Positions 9,391 through 19,737 are shown, counted from the stretch's first letter. The stretch is 38,910 nucleotides of DNA from Gammaproteobacteria bacterium (GCA_023265875.1 JAHFSF010000005.1:1-38910), one strand, 5' to 3'. Notes: generated from the letters alone by a model not told the origin. Numbers and translations are program-made.

Positions 9391-11658
9391 GCGGCCACCG
9401 CCGTCCTGCAGCCGCAACGCGTTGCCGACCACCGACACGGATGACAGGCTCATCGCGAGCGCTGCGATCATCGGGCTCAGCAGCAGTCCGGACCACGGAT
9501 AGAGCAGCCCGGCCGCGATCGGCACGCCGAGCGCGTTGTAGATCAGCGCGAAGCCCAGGTTCTGCCGCATGTTCGCGACGGTCGCCGCCGAGATCGCGCG
9601 CGCCCGTGCGATGCCGCGCAGGTCGCCTTTGACCAGCGTCACCTGCGCACTCGAGATGGCCACATCGGTGCCGGTGCCCATCGCGATACCGACATCCGCG
9701 GCAGCGAGCGCCGGTGCATCGTTGATGCCGTCACCCGCCATCGCGACCCGCCGGCCTCCCGCTCGCAGCGTTGTGATCAGCGCGGCCTTGTCCGCTGGCC
9801 GCATCTCGCCGTGTACCTGCTCGATGCCGGTCGCGGCGGCAACTGCCTTCGCGGTCGCGGCGGCATCGCCGGTCGCCATCACGATCCGAAGCCCTGCTTC
9901 GCGCAGCTCCGCCAGCGCTTCCGCTGTCGTCGCCTTGACCGGATCCGCGACCGCGATCAACCCTGCCAGGGTTCCGCTGACCGCGAGAAAAACCACGCTC
10001 GCGCCGCCGTCGCGGAGCGCAGAAGCCGGTGCCGAAAGCGGCGCCGTATCGATGCCCAGATCGGTCATCAGCGCGGCGCTGCCGAGCGCGAGTTCCAGAT
10101 CATCCACCCGCCCACGGACGCCGAGGCCGGTGCCCGACTTGAATGTCTCCGGTTTCGCGAGCGTCAGACCCCGGGCGCGCGCTTCGGCGACGATTGCATT
10201 CGCGAGCGGATGCTCGCTGCCCTGGTCCAGGCTGGCGGCCAGTCGCAGCAACTGCGCCTCATCGAAGCCGCGGGCAGGAATCGCGGCGCGAAACGCCGGC
10301 CGGCCCTCGGTCAGCGTGCCGGTTTTGTCGACGATCAGCGTATCCACGACGCGCAGCGTTTCGATCGCCTCGGCATCGCGGAACAGGACGCCAGACTGGG
10401 CGGCGCGGCCAACGGCGACCATGACCGACATCGGCGTCGCAAGGCCCAGCGCGCAGGGGCAGGCGATGATCAGCACCGACACGGCGTTCAGCACCGCGTA
10501 AGTCCAGGACGGCTCCGGCCCGAGCCAGCCCCAGGCCACGAAAGTCACCGCGGCGGCCGCGAGCACGGCGAGCACGAACCAGTACGACACACGATCGGCA
10601 AGCCGCTGCATCGGCGCGCGCGAGCGCTGCGCCTGGGCCACGAGCTGCACGATCTGCGCGAGCATGGTGCCGGCGCCGACGCGGTCGGCGCGTATCACGA
10701 GGCTCCCGTTCACGTTCTGCGTCCCGCCGATCACGCAGTTGCCCGGCTCCTTCTCGACCGGCAAGGATTCGCCGGTCAGCATGGATTCATCGATGCTGGA
10801 ACGGCCCTCGAGCACTTCGCCATCGACCGGAACCTTTTCGCCCGGCCGGACGCGCAGCCGATCCCCTACCTGCACCGTTTCGAGCGGCACGTCTTCCTCG
10901 CTGCCGTCGGCCCGGATGCGCCGCGCGGTCGGTGGCGCGAGACGAAGAAGTGCCTTGATTGCCGCCGAAGTCGAGGAGCGCGCGCGCAGTTCCAGCAACT
11001 GGCCCAGCAATGTCAGTGACACGATGACGGCCGCCGCCTCGAAGTAGACGCCGACGCGGCCGTGCTCGTGGAACGAGGCGGGAAACCAGTCCGGCACCAA
11101 TGTCGCCGCGAGGCTGTAGAGGAAAGCCGCGCCGACACCGGTACCGATCAGTGTCCACATGTTCGGATTGCGCGTCGCGATCGATTGCGCCCAGCGCTGG
11201 AAGAACGGCCAGCCGGCCCATAGCACCACCGGCCCCGACAGCACGAGCTCCAGCCAGCTCCGCAAGCCAGCCGGCGGAAACGCCAGCCGGTGACCCAGCA
11301 TCGCGAGCCCCAGCACGATGACCGTCAACGGCAGCGTCCACCAGAATCGCCGCCGGAAATCCGTCAGTTCCGGAAGTTCCCCGTCGTCCGCATGCGGCAG
11401 CAACGGTTCGAGCGACATGCCGCAGATCGGGCAGTGGCCCGGCGCGACCCGGATGATCTCGGGATGCATCGGGCAGGTGTACTGCGCGGCGGCAGGAGAC
11501 TTCCCGATCGCGGCAGTCTCCGGCTGCAGGTAGCGGGCAGGTTCCGCTGTGAATTTCACGCGACAGCCGGCCGAACAGAATCGGTAGTCTTGCCCGGCAT
11601 GGGTCGCCTGATGTGGCGAATCGGCTTTCACCTCCATGCCGCAGACAGGATCGATCAT
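9382..11658 (-). CDS. copA: Copper-type heavy-metal-translocating P-type ATPase with N-terminal YHS and heavy-metal-binding domains
   Basis: [32 protein letters not shown] (YHS), [56 protein letters not shown]. Confidence 0.92.
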   Translation of the reverse strand: MIDPVCGMEVKADSPHQATHAGQDYRFCSAGCRVKFTAEPARYLQPETAAIGKSPAAAQYTCPMHPEIIRVAPGHCPICGMSLEPLLPHADDGELPELTDFRRRFWWTLPLTVIVLGLAMLGHRLAFPPAGLRSWLELVLSGPVVLWAGWPFFQRWAQSIATRNPNMWTLIGTGVGAAFLYSLAATLVPDWFPASFHEHGRVGVYFEAAAVIVSLTLLGQLLELRARSSTSAAIKALLRLAPPTARRIRADGSEEDVPLETVQVGDRLRVRPGEKVPVDGEVLEGRSSIDESMLTGESLPVEKEPGNCVIGGTQNVNGSLVIRADRVGAGTMLAQIVQLVAQAQRSRAPMQRLADRVSYWFVLAVLAAAAVTFVAWGWLGPEPSWTYAVLNAVSVLIIACPCALGLATPMSVMVAVGRAAQSGVLFRDAEAIETLRVVDTLIVDKTGTLTEGRPAFRAAIPARGFDEAQLLRLAASLDQGSEHPLANAIVAEARARGLTLAKPETFKSGTGLGVRGRVDDLELALGSAALMTDLGIDTAPLSAPASALRDGGASVVFLAVSGTLAGLIAVADPVKATTAEALAELREAGLRIVMATGDAAATAKAVAAATGIEQVHGEMRPADKAALITTLRAGGRRVAMAGDGINDAPALAAADVGIAMGTGTDVAISSAQVTLVKGDLRGIARARAISAATVANMRQNLGFALIYNALGVPIAAGLLYPWSGLLLSPMIAALAMSLSSVSVVGNALRLQDGGGRSE

Positions 11659-11673
11659 GATGCTGTCCGTTGC

Positions 11674-12618
11674 CTAGTTCCGGAGCTGCGACGACCAGTG
11701 GATGTGGACGATCTTCCAGCCGGCTTTCGAAGCGCGCAACACCATCGTTTCGGTGCCCAGGATCGTCACTGGCTTGCCGTCATGCTGCGCCTGCAGCTCG
11801 CTTTCGCTCGCGACCCAGGCAAGCTCCCCGCTGATACGGGCGCTGCGGCGCAACAGCTTCTGGTGCGCGGTCTTCAGGAACTCCGCGTCCTCGCCGGCAT
11901 GATGGCCCAGGTACTCCGCCGCCGAATGTTCACCGCCGCCGGCCTCCAGGATGATGACCTGCGGGTCCAGTTCCGCTGCGGCCGCGTCGAGATCCCCAGC
12001 TGACAGTTCGGCGAAAAAGCGATCCACGGTCGCAACGGCCGCCTGCGCCGGATCCGACACGTCCACCTGCGCGGCATCGGCATGCGCGGGCGTTTCTCCG
12101 TGGCCATGAGAATGGCCGCCACTCGACTCGACCAGTTCGTGGTAGTCGGCCGCTGACATCCCGGGCAACTGCCGGACAAACGCCACCATGCCCCAGATGG
12201 ATTCATCATCCATGCTCTTTCCCCAGGCGGGCATGGCGGTCATCTTGATGCCGTGCTTGATGGTCCAGAACGTGGCCGCGGGATCTTCAATGTCGGATCT
12301 CGTGAGATCCGGCGGCGCCGGATTGAGGCCGATGCTGATCTCAGTGCCGTCCGCGCCGGGTTCGAGGTGACAGTCGGCGCACATCGCGTCATAGTTTCCG
12401 GCGCCGGCCCTGATCAGCGCCTCGCCGTCGAGATCAGGCACGACCACAGACTCCGACCGTGATTCGATCGCGCGGTTGCGGGTGGTCTCCAGCGCCCATG
12501 CGGTGAGCGGCCAATGCGGCTCATCCGCTGCGATGTTGTAGGCGCCTGACCAGATGAACGCACCAGTCGCCACGATCACCAGCGCCAGTGTTGCCAACAA
12601 CCAGATGATCGTCTTCAT
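11674..12618 (-). CDS. Membrane-anchored/exported class I cytochrome c fused through a His-rich linker to an NTF2-like domain
   Basis: MKTIIWLLATLALVIVATGAFIW signal anchor; single heme motif CADCH; linker GGHSHGHGETPAHADAA; C-terminal DPAQAAVATVDRFFAELSAGDLDAAAAELDPQVIILEAGG...WKIVHIHWSSQLRN NTF2-like. Confidence 0.82.
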   Translation of the reverse strand: MKTIIWLLATLALVIVATGAFIWSGAYNIAADEPHWPLTAWALETTRNRAIESRSESVVVPDLDGEALIRAGAGNYDAMCADCHLEPGADGTEISIGLNPAPPDLTRSDIEDPAATFWTIKHGIKMTAMPAWGKSMDDESIWGMVAFVRQLPGMSAADYHELVESSGGHSHGHGETPAHADAAQVDVSDPAQAAVATVDRFFAELSAGDLDAAAAELDPQVIILEAGGGEHSAAEYLGHHAGEDAEFLKTAHQKLLRRSARISGELAWVASESELQAQHDGKPVTILGTETMVLRASKAGWKIVHIHWSSQLRN

Positions 12619-12628
12619 AGGATTTCCC

Positions 12629-14029
12629 TCAGCTTCCATATTTCATTTTTAAATGGTCGACCGACATCGATTCCAGTGGAGGCACGGATTGCGCCTTGTG
12701 TCCACGCCGAACCGGCGCCCCGAAATCAGCGTCATTGCTGACGCGTTGCGCGAGCGTGCCGCGCGGATTCAAATACCAGTCCGGCTCGCGGTAATCGCCC
12801 GGTGCCTGATCGTCGCGGACTTTCACGACCGTGAACATGCCGCCCATCTCAAGATTTCCGAAAGCTCCCTGCCCGCCCAACATCTGGAGCGTGTTTTCTG
12901 GTCCCTGTATATGTCCCATGTCCGCGTGCTCCTGGTGCTCCGCCATGCCGGCCTCGCCCATCGACATGTAGCCGGGCAACATCCGCCGCACGGCTTCGTC
13001 GAGTTCCCCCCGCTTCACGCCGAGCGGATTCGCCACGGTATGCCCCATGGCGTTCATCGTGTGATGCGACATGTGGCAATGCAGCGCCCAATCGCCGGGC
13101 ACCGCGACAAACTCCAGATCACGGGTCTGGCCAACCGCGATTGTTTCAGTCGCTTCGGATCGCCACAGCGACCGTGGCCAGCGACCGCCGTCCCCGCCCG
13201 TCACGTGAAACTGCACACCATGCAGATGGATCGGGTGATTCCACATCGACAGATTACCGACGCGGATCCGCACCCGCTCGCCGGTTCGCGCCAACAGCGG
13301 TTCGATGGCCGGAAAGACCTTGCTGTTGAATGTCCAGAGGTCGAATTCCTGCATGATCGCGGGGTCCGGCCGGTAAGTGCCCGGATGCAGCGCCCAGTTG
13401 TGCAGCAGGAAAGCATAATCCCGGTCGATGCGCTGCGGTTCGCCGCCGCGCGGATGGATGATGAACATGCCCATCATCCCGACCGCCAGCTGGACCATCT
13501 CGTCGGCATGCGGGTGATACATGTGCGTGCCGTTCTGCCGCAGGGTGAATTCGTAGGCGTAGGTTTCACCCGGCGCGATGTGCGGTTGCGAAAGGCCACC
13601 GACGCCGTCCATGCCGGATGGCAGCAAAATGCCGTGCCAGTGGATTGTCGTGTGCTCCGGGAGCCGATTCGTCACGAGGATCCGCACCCGGTCGCCTTCG
13701 ACGGCTTCGATCGTCGGGCCCGGTGTCGTGCCGTTATAGCCCCAGCACTTCGCGCGCGAGCCCGGCGCAAACTCGTGTTCCACTTCCTCGGCAACCAGAT
13801 GGAATTCCTTCACGCTGCCGATCATGCGGTGCGGCAACGTCCAGCCATTCAGAGTCCGCACCGGCGTGAGGCCGGGCGCGCCCGAAGTCGGCGGTGTCAT
13901 CCGCGGGGCACCAGTCGGTTCGGCGTGGATATCATGATCCTGAGCAGTGGCGCGCTCGGCCAGCGCCGCGAGTGGTAACAGGCTGCTCGCGCCAGCCCAG
14001 CGGAACCAGTTGCGCCGCGTGATGTTCAT
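12629..14029 (-). CDS. Multicopper oxidase (copper-resistance type), Tat-like signal
   Basis: MNITRRNWFRWAGASSLLPLAALAERATAQ; copper motifs TTIHWHG, HMYHPHADE, HPIHLHGVQFH, HCHMSHHTMNAM; Met-rich region after the last copper motif. Confidence 0.92.
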   Translation of the reverse strand: MNITRRNWFRWAGASSLLPLAALAERATAQDHDIHAEPTGAPRMTPPTSGAPGLTPVRTLNGWTLPHRMIGSVKEFHLVAEEVEHEFAPGSRAKCWGYNGTTPGPTIEAVEGDRVRILVTNRLPEHTTIHWHGILLPSGMDGVGGLSQPHIAPGETYAYEFTLRQNGTHMYHPHADEMVQLAVGMMGMFIIHPRGGEPQRIDRDYAFLLHNWALHPGTYRPDPAIMQEFDLWTFNSKVFPAIEPLLARTGERVRIRVGNLSMWNHPIHLHGVQFHVTGGDGGRWPRSLWRSEATETIAVGQTRDLEFVAVPGDWALHCHMSHHTMNAMGHTVANPLGVKRGELDEAVRRMLPGYMSMGEAGMAEHQEHADMGHIQGPENTLQMLGGQGAFGNLEMGGMFTVVKVRDDQAPGDYREPDWYLNPRGTLAQRVSNDADFGAPVRRGHKAQSVPPLESMSVDHLKMKYGS

Positions 14030-15441
14030 GGTTGCTCTCCCTGGTCCATGTGCTCGATCTCGTCCACACCGATGGTCGACGCGCCCGCTTCTTCGTCGCC
14101 GGGCAGCGAGCCGCCGACGGCAGCGCGCAACGCAGTCCGGGCGATCCAGTAATCGCGCACGGATTCGAAGTATGCCTGCCAAGCCTCGTATTCATCCCGC
14201 TTCGCCCGGATCAATTCAAATACGCCATCCAGCATGAAATTGACCCGTTCCTGCCGGCGCGCGACCGCGGAGGCGGCGCTTGGCACGAGGCTGTCGCGAT
14301 AGCGATCGGTGATGTCGCGCGCGATCGTCACTCGCTCGATTCCGGTGGAAACCTCGTTTTCCACGTCACGCACGAGGGCATCGCGGCGTGCGCGCGCATC
14401 GAGCAGGCGGGCTTCTGCACGCTCGACTGCGCCCTGCCCCTGATTGAAGAGCGGTAGCTCGAAAATCAATTTCGGTCCGCGCAACTTGCTTCCGTCTGGC
14501 TCGCGTTCGCTTTCGTATCCAGCCTCCACGGATCCCAGCAGCCGCCAGTTTTTTGTGACGCCGAGGGAATCCTCGAGTATCGAAACCTCGTCGCGCACGG
14601 CGGCCAGGTCAAGCCGCTGATTCAAGGCCTGAGGCAGGAGCTTGTCACCGGGCAGCGGCACTTCGGGTGGCGCCGGCAATCGATCGATAGTCTGCCAGGC
14701 CGCGTCGGCCCGCAGCCCCAGCAGCCTGGCGAGGCCCGCCCTGCTGGCCGCGGCGTTGGACTGCGCACGCAGGGCATCGATGCGCGCCCGCGCGGCGGCC
14801 GCAGTCTGCAGGTCCAACTGCAGCCGGTTAATGTTACCGGCTTCGTAATAGCGCTGTGCCAGCGCCGCTTCGTTTTCCGCGGCCTGCGCCACCGCATCGC
14901 GCATCGCGGCGATCTGCAGGGCGCCGAGATGTGCGTACCAGGTCGCCTCGACCTCGCGCGCCAATGCAACCAGATCGGCGGCGACAGTAAGCTCCAGGCG
15001 CCGGAACTCCGCTGTCGACAGGCGACGGCGTGACGACAGCAGCAGCAAGTCGGCAAACGTCGCCGAAATTCCCTGCTTGGTCTGGTCCCGACCACCGTTG
15101 CTCGGATCCAGCCAGGCAAACGACAGCGTCGGATTCGCAATCCGCGCCGCTTCCTGCAGATCAGCGTGGGCGCTGCCGAGTCTTGCGTACAGCCGATGGA
15201 TACCGGGGTTCCGTGTAAACGCGAGTTTAAGCGCGGCGGATAGGGTCATCGGCGTCTCAAATTGAGGCGCGGCCTCGGCGTTGGCCTCGCCCGTGTCCGG
15301 CGCCCATTGCGGCGCGGCACCCACTCTTTCATCGACGCGTTTGGCAACATTGTCCGTCGCACGGTCGATCGGCACGACGGCACAACCGGCACCGGAAACC
15401 AGCGCGGCCGTCAGAACGGCTGCTCGAATCAAGATCTTCAT
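14026..15441 (-). CDS. TolC-family outer membrane efflux-type lipoprotein
   Basis: MKILIRAAVLTAALVSGAGCAVVP...MTLSAALKLAFTRNPGIHRLYARLGSAHADLQEAARIANPTLSFAW...; TolC coiled-coil repeat pattern; ATGA overlap with the multicopper oxidase start. Confidence 0.88.
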   Translation of the reverse strand: MKILIRAAVLTAALVSGAGCAVVPIDRATDNVAKRVDERVGAAPQWAPDTGEANAEAAPQFETPMTLSAALKLAFTRNPGIHRLYARLGSAHADLQEAARIANPTLSFAWLDPSNGGRDQTKQGISATFADLLLLSSRRRLSTAEFRRLELTVAADLVALAREVEATWYAHLGALQIAAMRDAVAQAAENEAALAQRYYEAGNINRLQLDLQTAAAARARIDALRAQSNAAASRAGLARLLGLRADAAWQTIDRLPAPPEVPLPGDKLLPQALNQRLDLAAVRDEVSILEDSLGVTKNWRLLGSVEAGYESEREPDGSKLRGPKLIFELPLFNQGQGAVERAEARLLDARARRDALVRDVENEVSTGIERVTIARDITDRYRDSLVPSAASAVARRQERVNFMLDGVFELIRAKRDEYEAWQAYFESVRDYWIARTALRAAVGGSLPGDEEAGASTIGVDEIEHMDQGEQP

Positions 15442-15537
15442 TTCCGACCCTCGATGCGGGCTCGCGGCTGAGCCCGGAATACGTCAGGCCAGCACAACAT
15501 CGGCTGTTGCGCCGGTTGCCTTGCTCGCGGGTAGCCC

Positions 15538-15939
15538 TCAGGCCGGGGGTCGGAAAGGCGCGCCGATGGCGCGCAGGACGTGGAATGTGTCCAGGAATTC
15601 GGTGCTGACCTGAGAATTCGTCGATTCGCCTCGCATCACCCTTGACTGCAATGTGGCGATCGGTGGTGCGTAGCAGCCGCAACCGCAGGCTTTGCCATCG
15701 CAGCACTTGTGCGTGGGCGCACCAGAAGCTGCGCCCGCCGGCGCCTGATGCTGCATTCCGTCGTGCTGGTGATGTTGTGCGTGCAGGGCGTTGTCCGGCG
15801 CGGCCACCGCCGGTATCACGGCGCCGTTCAATATCAAGGCCAATGCCAGCACTGCGTGAAGGAGATATCGGGTCCGCGGCAGGGGTCTGGGTCGCACGAA
15901 GAAAGACTGCACCGGAGCGCCAATAATCGCAAGACCCAC
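15538..15939 (-). CDS. CopL-like small Cys/His-rich metal-binding protein (start may be GTG at 15897)
   Basis: Signal-like TRYLLHAVLALALILNGAVIPAVAA; HAQHHQHDGMQHQ and HKCCDGKACGCGCYAPP metal-ligand clusters; first gene of the copper operon. Confidence 0.65.
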   Translation of the reverse strand: MGLAIIGAPVQSFFVRPRPLPRTRYLLHAVLALALILNGAVIPAVAAPDNALHAQHHQHDGMQHQAPAGAASGAPTHKCCDGKACGCGCYAPPIATLQSRVMRGESTNSQVSTEFLDTFHVLRAIGAPFRPPA

Positions 15940-15985
15940 GGGGTTGTGCTGGCGTCATCTGCGCCGGGTTGAGACAATCCTGCGC

Positions 15986-17320
15986 ATGCCCTCCGAACGC
16001 GATTCCGTCCTTCATAGCTGGTGCGTGCCGGCCGACTGGAACGCGCCCACCGTGGTCGGCGGGCGGGGCGCGAAGCTTTCACTCGAGGACGGCCGCGAAT
16101 TGCTCGACATGTCGAGCCTGGTCGAGTGCAGCAATCTCGGCCATCAGCATCCGCGCCTGGTCGCCGCGATCCAGAAGCAGGCGGGGGAGCTCAGTTTCGT
16201 CACCGCCGCCTGGGGCGCGGCGCCCCGCAAGGCGCTCGCCGAAAGACTGCTCGAACTCTCCGGCTTCGAGGGCGGGCTCGTATTCTTTACGCTGGGCGGC
16301 GCGGATGCGAATGAGAACGCCGTGCGCATCGCGCGCCAGGCGTCCGGCAAGGGCCACGGACTCGTCATTACGCGCGACCGTTCCTATCACGGCGCCAGCT
16401 ACATGGACATGGCGCTCTCGGGCGACAGCCGCACAGCACACCAGGTCGATGCGAATGCCTGGGGAGTGCGCCATGTCCCGCCACCTTATTCGTACCGCTG
16501 CCCGTTCGGAAGCCAGTCGCCGCATGACTGCGGCCTGAAGGGCGCGGCCGCGGTCGCGGATTGCATCGAAATGGAAGGTGCCGGGCGCGTCGCCGCTGTG
16601 CTGATGGAGCCGAACGCCGGCAGCAACGGCATCGTGGCGCCGGACAGTTTCTGGCCCGCGCTCCGCGATGCGACGCAGGAACGCGACGTGCTCCTGATCG
16701 CCGACGAAGTCATGAGCGCGTTCGGCCGCTGTGGCGAATGGTTCGCCTGGCAGCGCCACGGCGAACAGGGCCGCCCGGACATCATGACGCTCGCCAAGGG
16801 CCTGACCGGCGCGGCCGTGCCGCTCGGCGCCGTCGTCATGAGCGCCGCCATCGCGCGCCGCATCGAGCACGAGATGTTCTACAGCGGCCTGACTTACTGC
16901 GGCCACCCGCTGTCCTGCGCCGCGGGCCTCGCCGCGCTCGACGCCTATCGCGACGAGAAACTGATCGAGCGTTCCCGAACGCTCGGTGCCAGGCTCTTCG
17001 GCGAGCTGCAAGAGCTCCATTCACGCCACCCGGTGATCGGCGAGGTGCGCGGCGGTCACGGCCTGTTCGCGGTCCTCGAGCTTGTCGCCGATCCCGTCAC
17101 GCGCGCGCCGCTTTCGCCCTGGCCGCAGCAATCCGAGCCACAGCGCGCGATGCTGCGCGCTGCGCTCGACGCCGGCGTCTCCTTCGGCTCACGCGGCAAC
17201 CTGCTGATTGTCGCACCGCCACTCGTCATCGAGGAGTCCGACCTCGCCACGGCCATTTCACTGCTCGACCGCCTGCTGGGCCGTTTCTTTCCCGCTCCCG
17301 GCATGGAGAAGAAGCCATGA
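15986..17320 (+). CDS. Class III PLP-dependent aminotransferase (taurine-pyruvate/omega-amino acid type)
   Basis: MPSERDSVLHSWCVPADWNAPTVVGGRGAKLSLEDGRELLDMSSLVECSNLGHQHPRLVAAI...LLIADEVMSAFGRCGEWFAWQ...PDIMTLAKGLTGAAVPLGAV. Confidence 0.88.
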   Translation: MPSERDSVLHSWCVPADWNAPTVVGGRGAKLSLEDGRELLDMSSLVECSNLGHQHPRLVAAIQKQAGELSFVTAAWGAAPRKALAERLLELSGFEGGLVFFTLGGADANENAVRIARQASGKGHGLVITRDRSYHGASYMDMALSGDSRTAHQVDANAWGVRHVPPPYSYRCPFGSQSPHDCGLKGAAAVADCIEMEGAGRVAAVLMEPNAGSNGIVAPDSFWPALRDATQERDVLLIADEVMSAFGRCGEWFAWQRHGEQGRPDIMTLAKGLTGAAVPLGAVVMSAAIARRIEHEMFYSGLTYCGHPLSCAAGLAALDAYRDEKLIERSRTLGARLFGELQELHSRHPVIGEVRGGHGLFAVLELVADPVTRAPLSPWPQQSEPQRAMLRAALDAGVSFGSRGNLLIVAPPLVIEESDLATAISLLDRLLGRFFPAPGMEKKP

Positions 17321-18885
17321 GCTTTCGCCTGACTTACGCAACCATGTTCAATCCTCCGGAGGCGATGCACGAACGCTTCGAGAAAGCGCTCGCAACCATG
17401 CGCGGCCGGCTCGGCAAGACGCACCCGATGTTCATCGACGGCAGGGACGTGGCCGCGGCAGCGACCGAGGAACGCGCGAGCCCGATCGACAGCCAGATCA
17501 AGACCGGCCGCTTCCCGCATGCGAACCCAAAGGAGTTGGATGCCGCGATCGCGGCAGCGCAGCGCGCATTTCCGGCCTGGCGCGACGCGGGCATGCCTGC
17601 GCGTGTTGCGCAGATGCGCAAGGTCGCCGACATCCTCGAGGGGCGCGTCTACGACATCGCTGCGGCGCTCGTGCTCGAGGTCGGCAAGAACCGGCTCGAA
17701 GCGCTCGGCGAGGCGCAGGAGTGCGTGGACTTCTTCCGCGTCTACGCGGATGACTTCGAGTCGCACAAGGGCTACGAGTTCGACCTGCCGAACGACCCCT
17801 CGAACGCTTTTGTCTCGCGCAACAAGAGCGTGATGCGCCCCTACGGCGTCTGGGCCGTGATCGCACCGTTCAATTTCCCGATCGCGCTCGCCGCGGGCCC
17901 GACCGCCGCCGCGCTCGTGACCGGCAACACCGTCGTGGTGAAATGCGCCTCCGACACCCCCTGGGCCGGGCGGCTGCTCGCCGACTGCATCCGCGATGCG
18001 GGCCTGCCGGCCGGTGTTTTCAATTACGTCAATGGCCCGGGCGCCGAGATCGGCGAGCAGCTGGTGCGCGATGCGCGGGTCGCCGGCGTCACGTTCACGG
18101 GATCGGTCGCCGTCGGCCGGGCGATCATGGCCGAGATCGCGGCCGGCCGTTACCCGCGGCCTTACATCGCCGAGATGGGAGGCAAGAACCCCACCATCGT
18201 GACCGAAAACGCGGACCTCGACCGCGCGGCCGCCGGCATCGCGCGCTCGGCCTACGGCATGGGCGGGCAGAAGTGCTCCGCGCTGTCGCGCCTGTACGTG
18301 CACGAGAAAGTCGCCGACCCGCTGCTCGCGAAGATCGAGCAGGAGATCGACAAGATCAGGATCGGCGACCCGACCGAGCGCGCGACGGGCCTCGGTCCGG
18401 TCGTCAACAAGCGCGCGCACGAGAGCTACGCGCGTCACGTCGCCGAGCTCAGGAGCCGCGGCGCCAGGTTCCGGCGCGGCGGCAAGCAGCCGTCGGAAGG
18501 CATGTTCGGGCGCGGTTTTTACGTCGAGCCCGTGCTGGCGGAGGCGGATCCCTCGGATCCGCTCTGGAAGCACGAGATGTTCCTGCCGATTCTGATGGTC
18601 CAGCGCTACCGCGATCGCGACGCCGCGATGCGCCTCGCGAACGACACGGACATGGGACTCACCGCCGGCTTCTACGGCTCGCCCGACGAAGTGAAATGGT
18701 TCCAAGACAATATCGAGGCCGGCGTGACCTACGCGAACCGCGGCGCAGGTGCGACGACGGGCGCCTGGCCGGGTTACCAGCCCTTCGGCGGCTGGAAAGG
18801 TTCGGGTTCTTCCGGCAAGGCGATCGCCTCCGCTTACTACCTGCCGCTCTACCTGCGCGAGCAGTCACGCACCGTGGTCGACTGA
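17317..18885 (+). CDS. NAD(P)-dependent aldehyde dehydrogenase, L-glutamate gamma-semialdehyde (P5C) dehydrogenase-like
   Basis: VIAPFNFPIALAAGPTAAALVTGNTVVVK, GVTFTGSVAVGRAI, EMGGKNPTIV, GQKCSALSRLYV; 522 aa; ATGA overlap with the upstream gene. Confidence 0.9.
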   Translation: MSFRLTYATMFNPPEAMHERFEKALATMRGRLGKTHPMFIDGRDVAAAATEERASPIDSQIKTGRFPHANPKELDAAIAAAQRAFPAWRDAGMPARVAQMRKVADILEGRVYDIAAALVLEVGKNRLEALGEAQECVDFFRVYADDFESHKGYEFDLPNDPSNAFVSRNKSVMRPYGVWAVIAPFNFPIALAAGPTAAALVTGNTVVVKCASDTPWAGRLLADCIRDAGLPAGVFNYVNGPGAEIGEQLVRDARVAGVTFTGSVAVGRAIMAEIAAGRYPRPYIAEMGGKNPTIVTENADLDRAAAGIARSAYGMGGQKCSALSRLYVHEKVADPLLAKIEQEIDKIRIGDPTERATGLGPVVNKRAHESYARHVAELRSRGARFRRGGKQPSEGMFGRGFYVEPVLAEADPSDPLWKHEMFLPILMVQRYRDRDAAMRLANDTDMGLTAGFYGSPDEVKWFQDNIEAGVTYANRGAGATTGAWPGYQPFGGWKGSGSSGKAIASAYYLPLYLREQSRTVVD

Positions 18886-19737
18886 ATGACTGAGTTCCTG
18901 CCGCTCGCGAAGGCGATCGAGAAGCACGTGCCGGACGGCGCATCCATTGCGCTCGAGGGATTCACGCACCTGATTCCATTCGCAGCCGGGCATGAACTGA
19001 TCCGGCAGGGCCGGCGGGATCTGCATTTGATCCGGATGACGCCGGACCTCATCTATGACCAGTTGATCGGCATGGGCGCCGCGCGGCGGCTGACATTCTC
19101 CTGGGGCGGCAATCCCGGCGTCGGTTCGCTGCACCGGCTGCGCGATGCCGTCGAGCAGGCCTGGCCGCGCCCGCTCGAGCTTGACGAGCACAGCCACGCC
19201 GGCATGGCGGCGGCCTATCGCGCAGGGGCCGCGCGATTGCCCTTCGGCGTGCTGCGCGGCTACATCGGCACCGACCTGCCGGCCCACAACCCGCGCATTC
19301 GCGCCGTCACCTGCCCCTACACCGGCGAAGCGCTCGCGACGGTGCCCGCACTCAATCCCGACGTCACGATCCTGCATGCACAGCGCGCGGACCGCCTCGG
19401 CAATGTCGCGATCGAGGGCATCATCGGCGCGCAACGCGAGGCGGGTCTTGCGGCGAAGACGCTGATCGTCACGGTCGAGGAAATCGTCGACGAACTGCCA
19501 CCGGCCATGAACGGCGTGCTGCTGCCGCATTTTGTGGTCGGCGTCGTGTCACCTTGTCCCGGTGGGGCCTGGCCATCTTATGCGCAGGGCCGCTATGGGC
19601 GCGACAATGATTTCTACCTGCGCTGGGACGAGATCGCGCGCGATCGCGCGCGCTTCTCCGCATGGATGGGGCGGCATGTGCTCGGGACCCCCGGCCATCG
19701 CGAATTCCTCGACAGCCTGCGGCAGGGAACGGCATGA
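18886..19737 (+). CDS. CoA-transferase family protein, alpha subunit (GctA/CatI/IpdA-like)
   Basis: PDGASIALEGFTHLIPFAAGHELIRQGRRDLHLIRMTPDLIYDQLIGMGAARRLTFSWGGNPGVGSLHR...; ATG directly follows the ALDH stop (TGAATG). Confidence 0.85.
   Translation: MTEFLPLAKAIEKHVPDGASIALEGFTHLIPFAAGHELIRQGRRDLHLIRMTPDLIYDQLIGMGAARRLTFSWGGNPGVGSLHRLRDAVEQAWPRPLELDEHSHAGMAAAYRAGAARLPFGVLRGYIGTDLPAHNPRIRAVTCPYTGEALATVPALNPDVTILHAQRADRLGNVAIEGIIGAQREAGLAAKTLIVTVEEIVDELPPAMNGVLLPHFVVGVVSPCPGGAWPSYAQGRYGRDNDFYLRWDEIARDRARFSAWMGRHVLGTPGHREFLDSLRQGTA

Noticed and set aside
9811-11019. 402-aa plus-strand ORF inside the copper ATPase
   Set aside because: Shadow ORF; the opposite strand carries [15 protein letters not shown] and [10 protein letters not shown].
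12653-13978. 441-aa plus-strand ORF with many His residues
   Set aside because: Antisense of the His/Met-rich multicopper oxidase; the real copper motifs are on the minus strand.
17056-18705. 549-aa minus-strand ORF
   Set aside because: Antisense to the aminotransferase/ALDH genes; composition is Arg/Ala/His shadow sequence without motifs.
19628-19658. Repeated GATCGCGCGCGATCGCGCGCG motif suggesting a repeat or regulatory palindrome
   Set aside because: Explained by coding sequence for DEIARDRARF in CoA-transferase subunit A.
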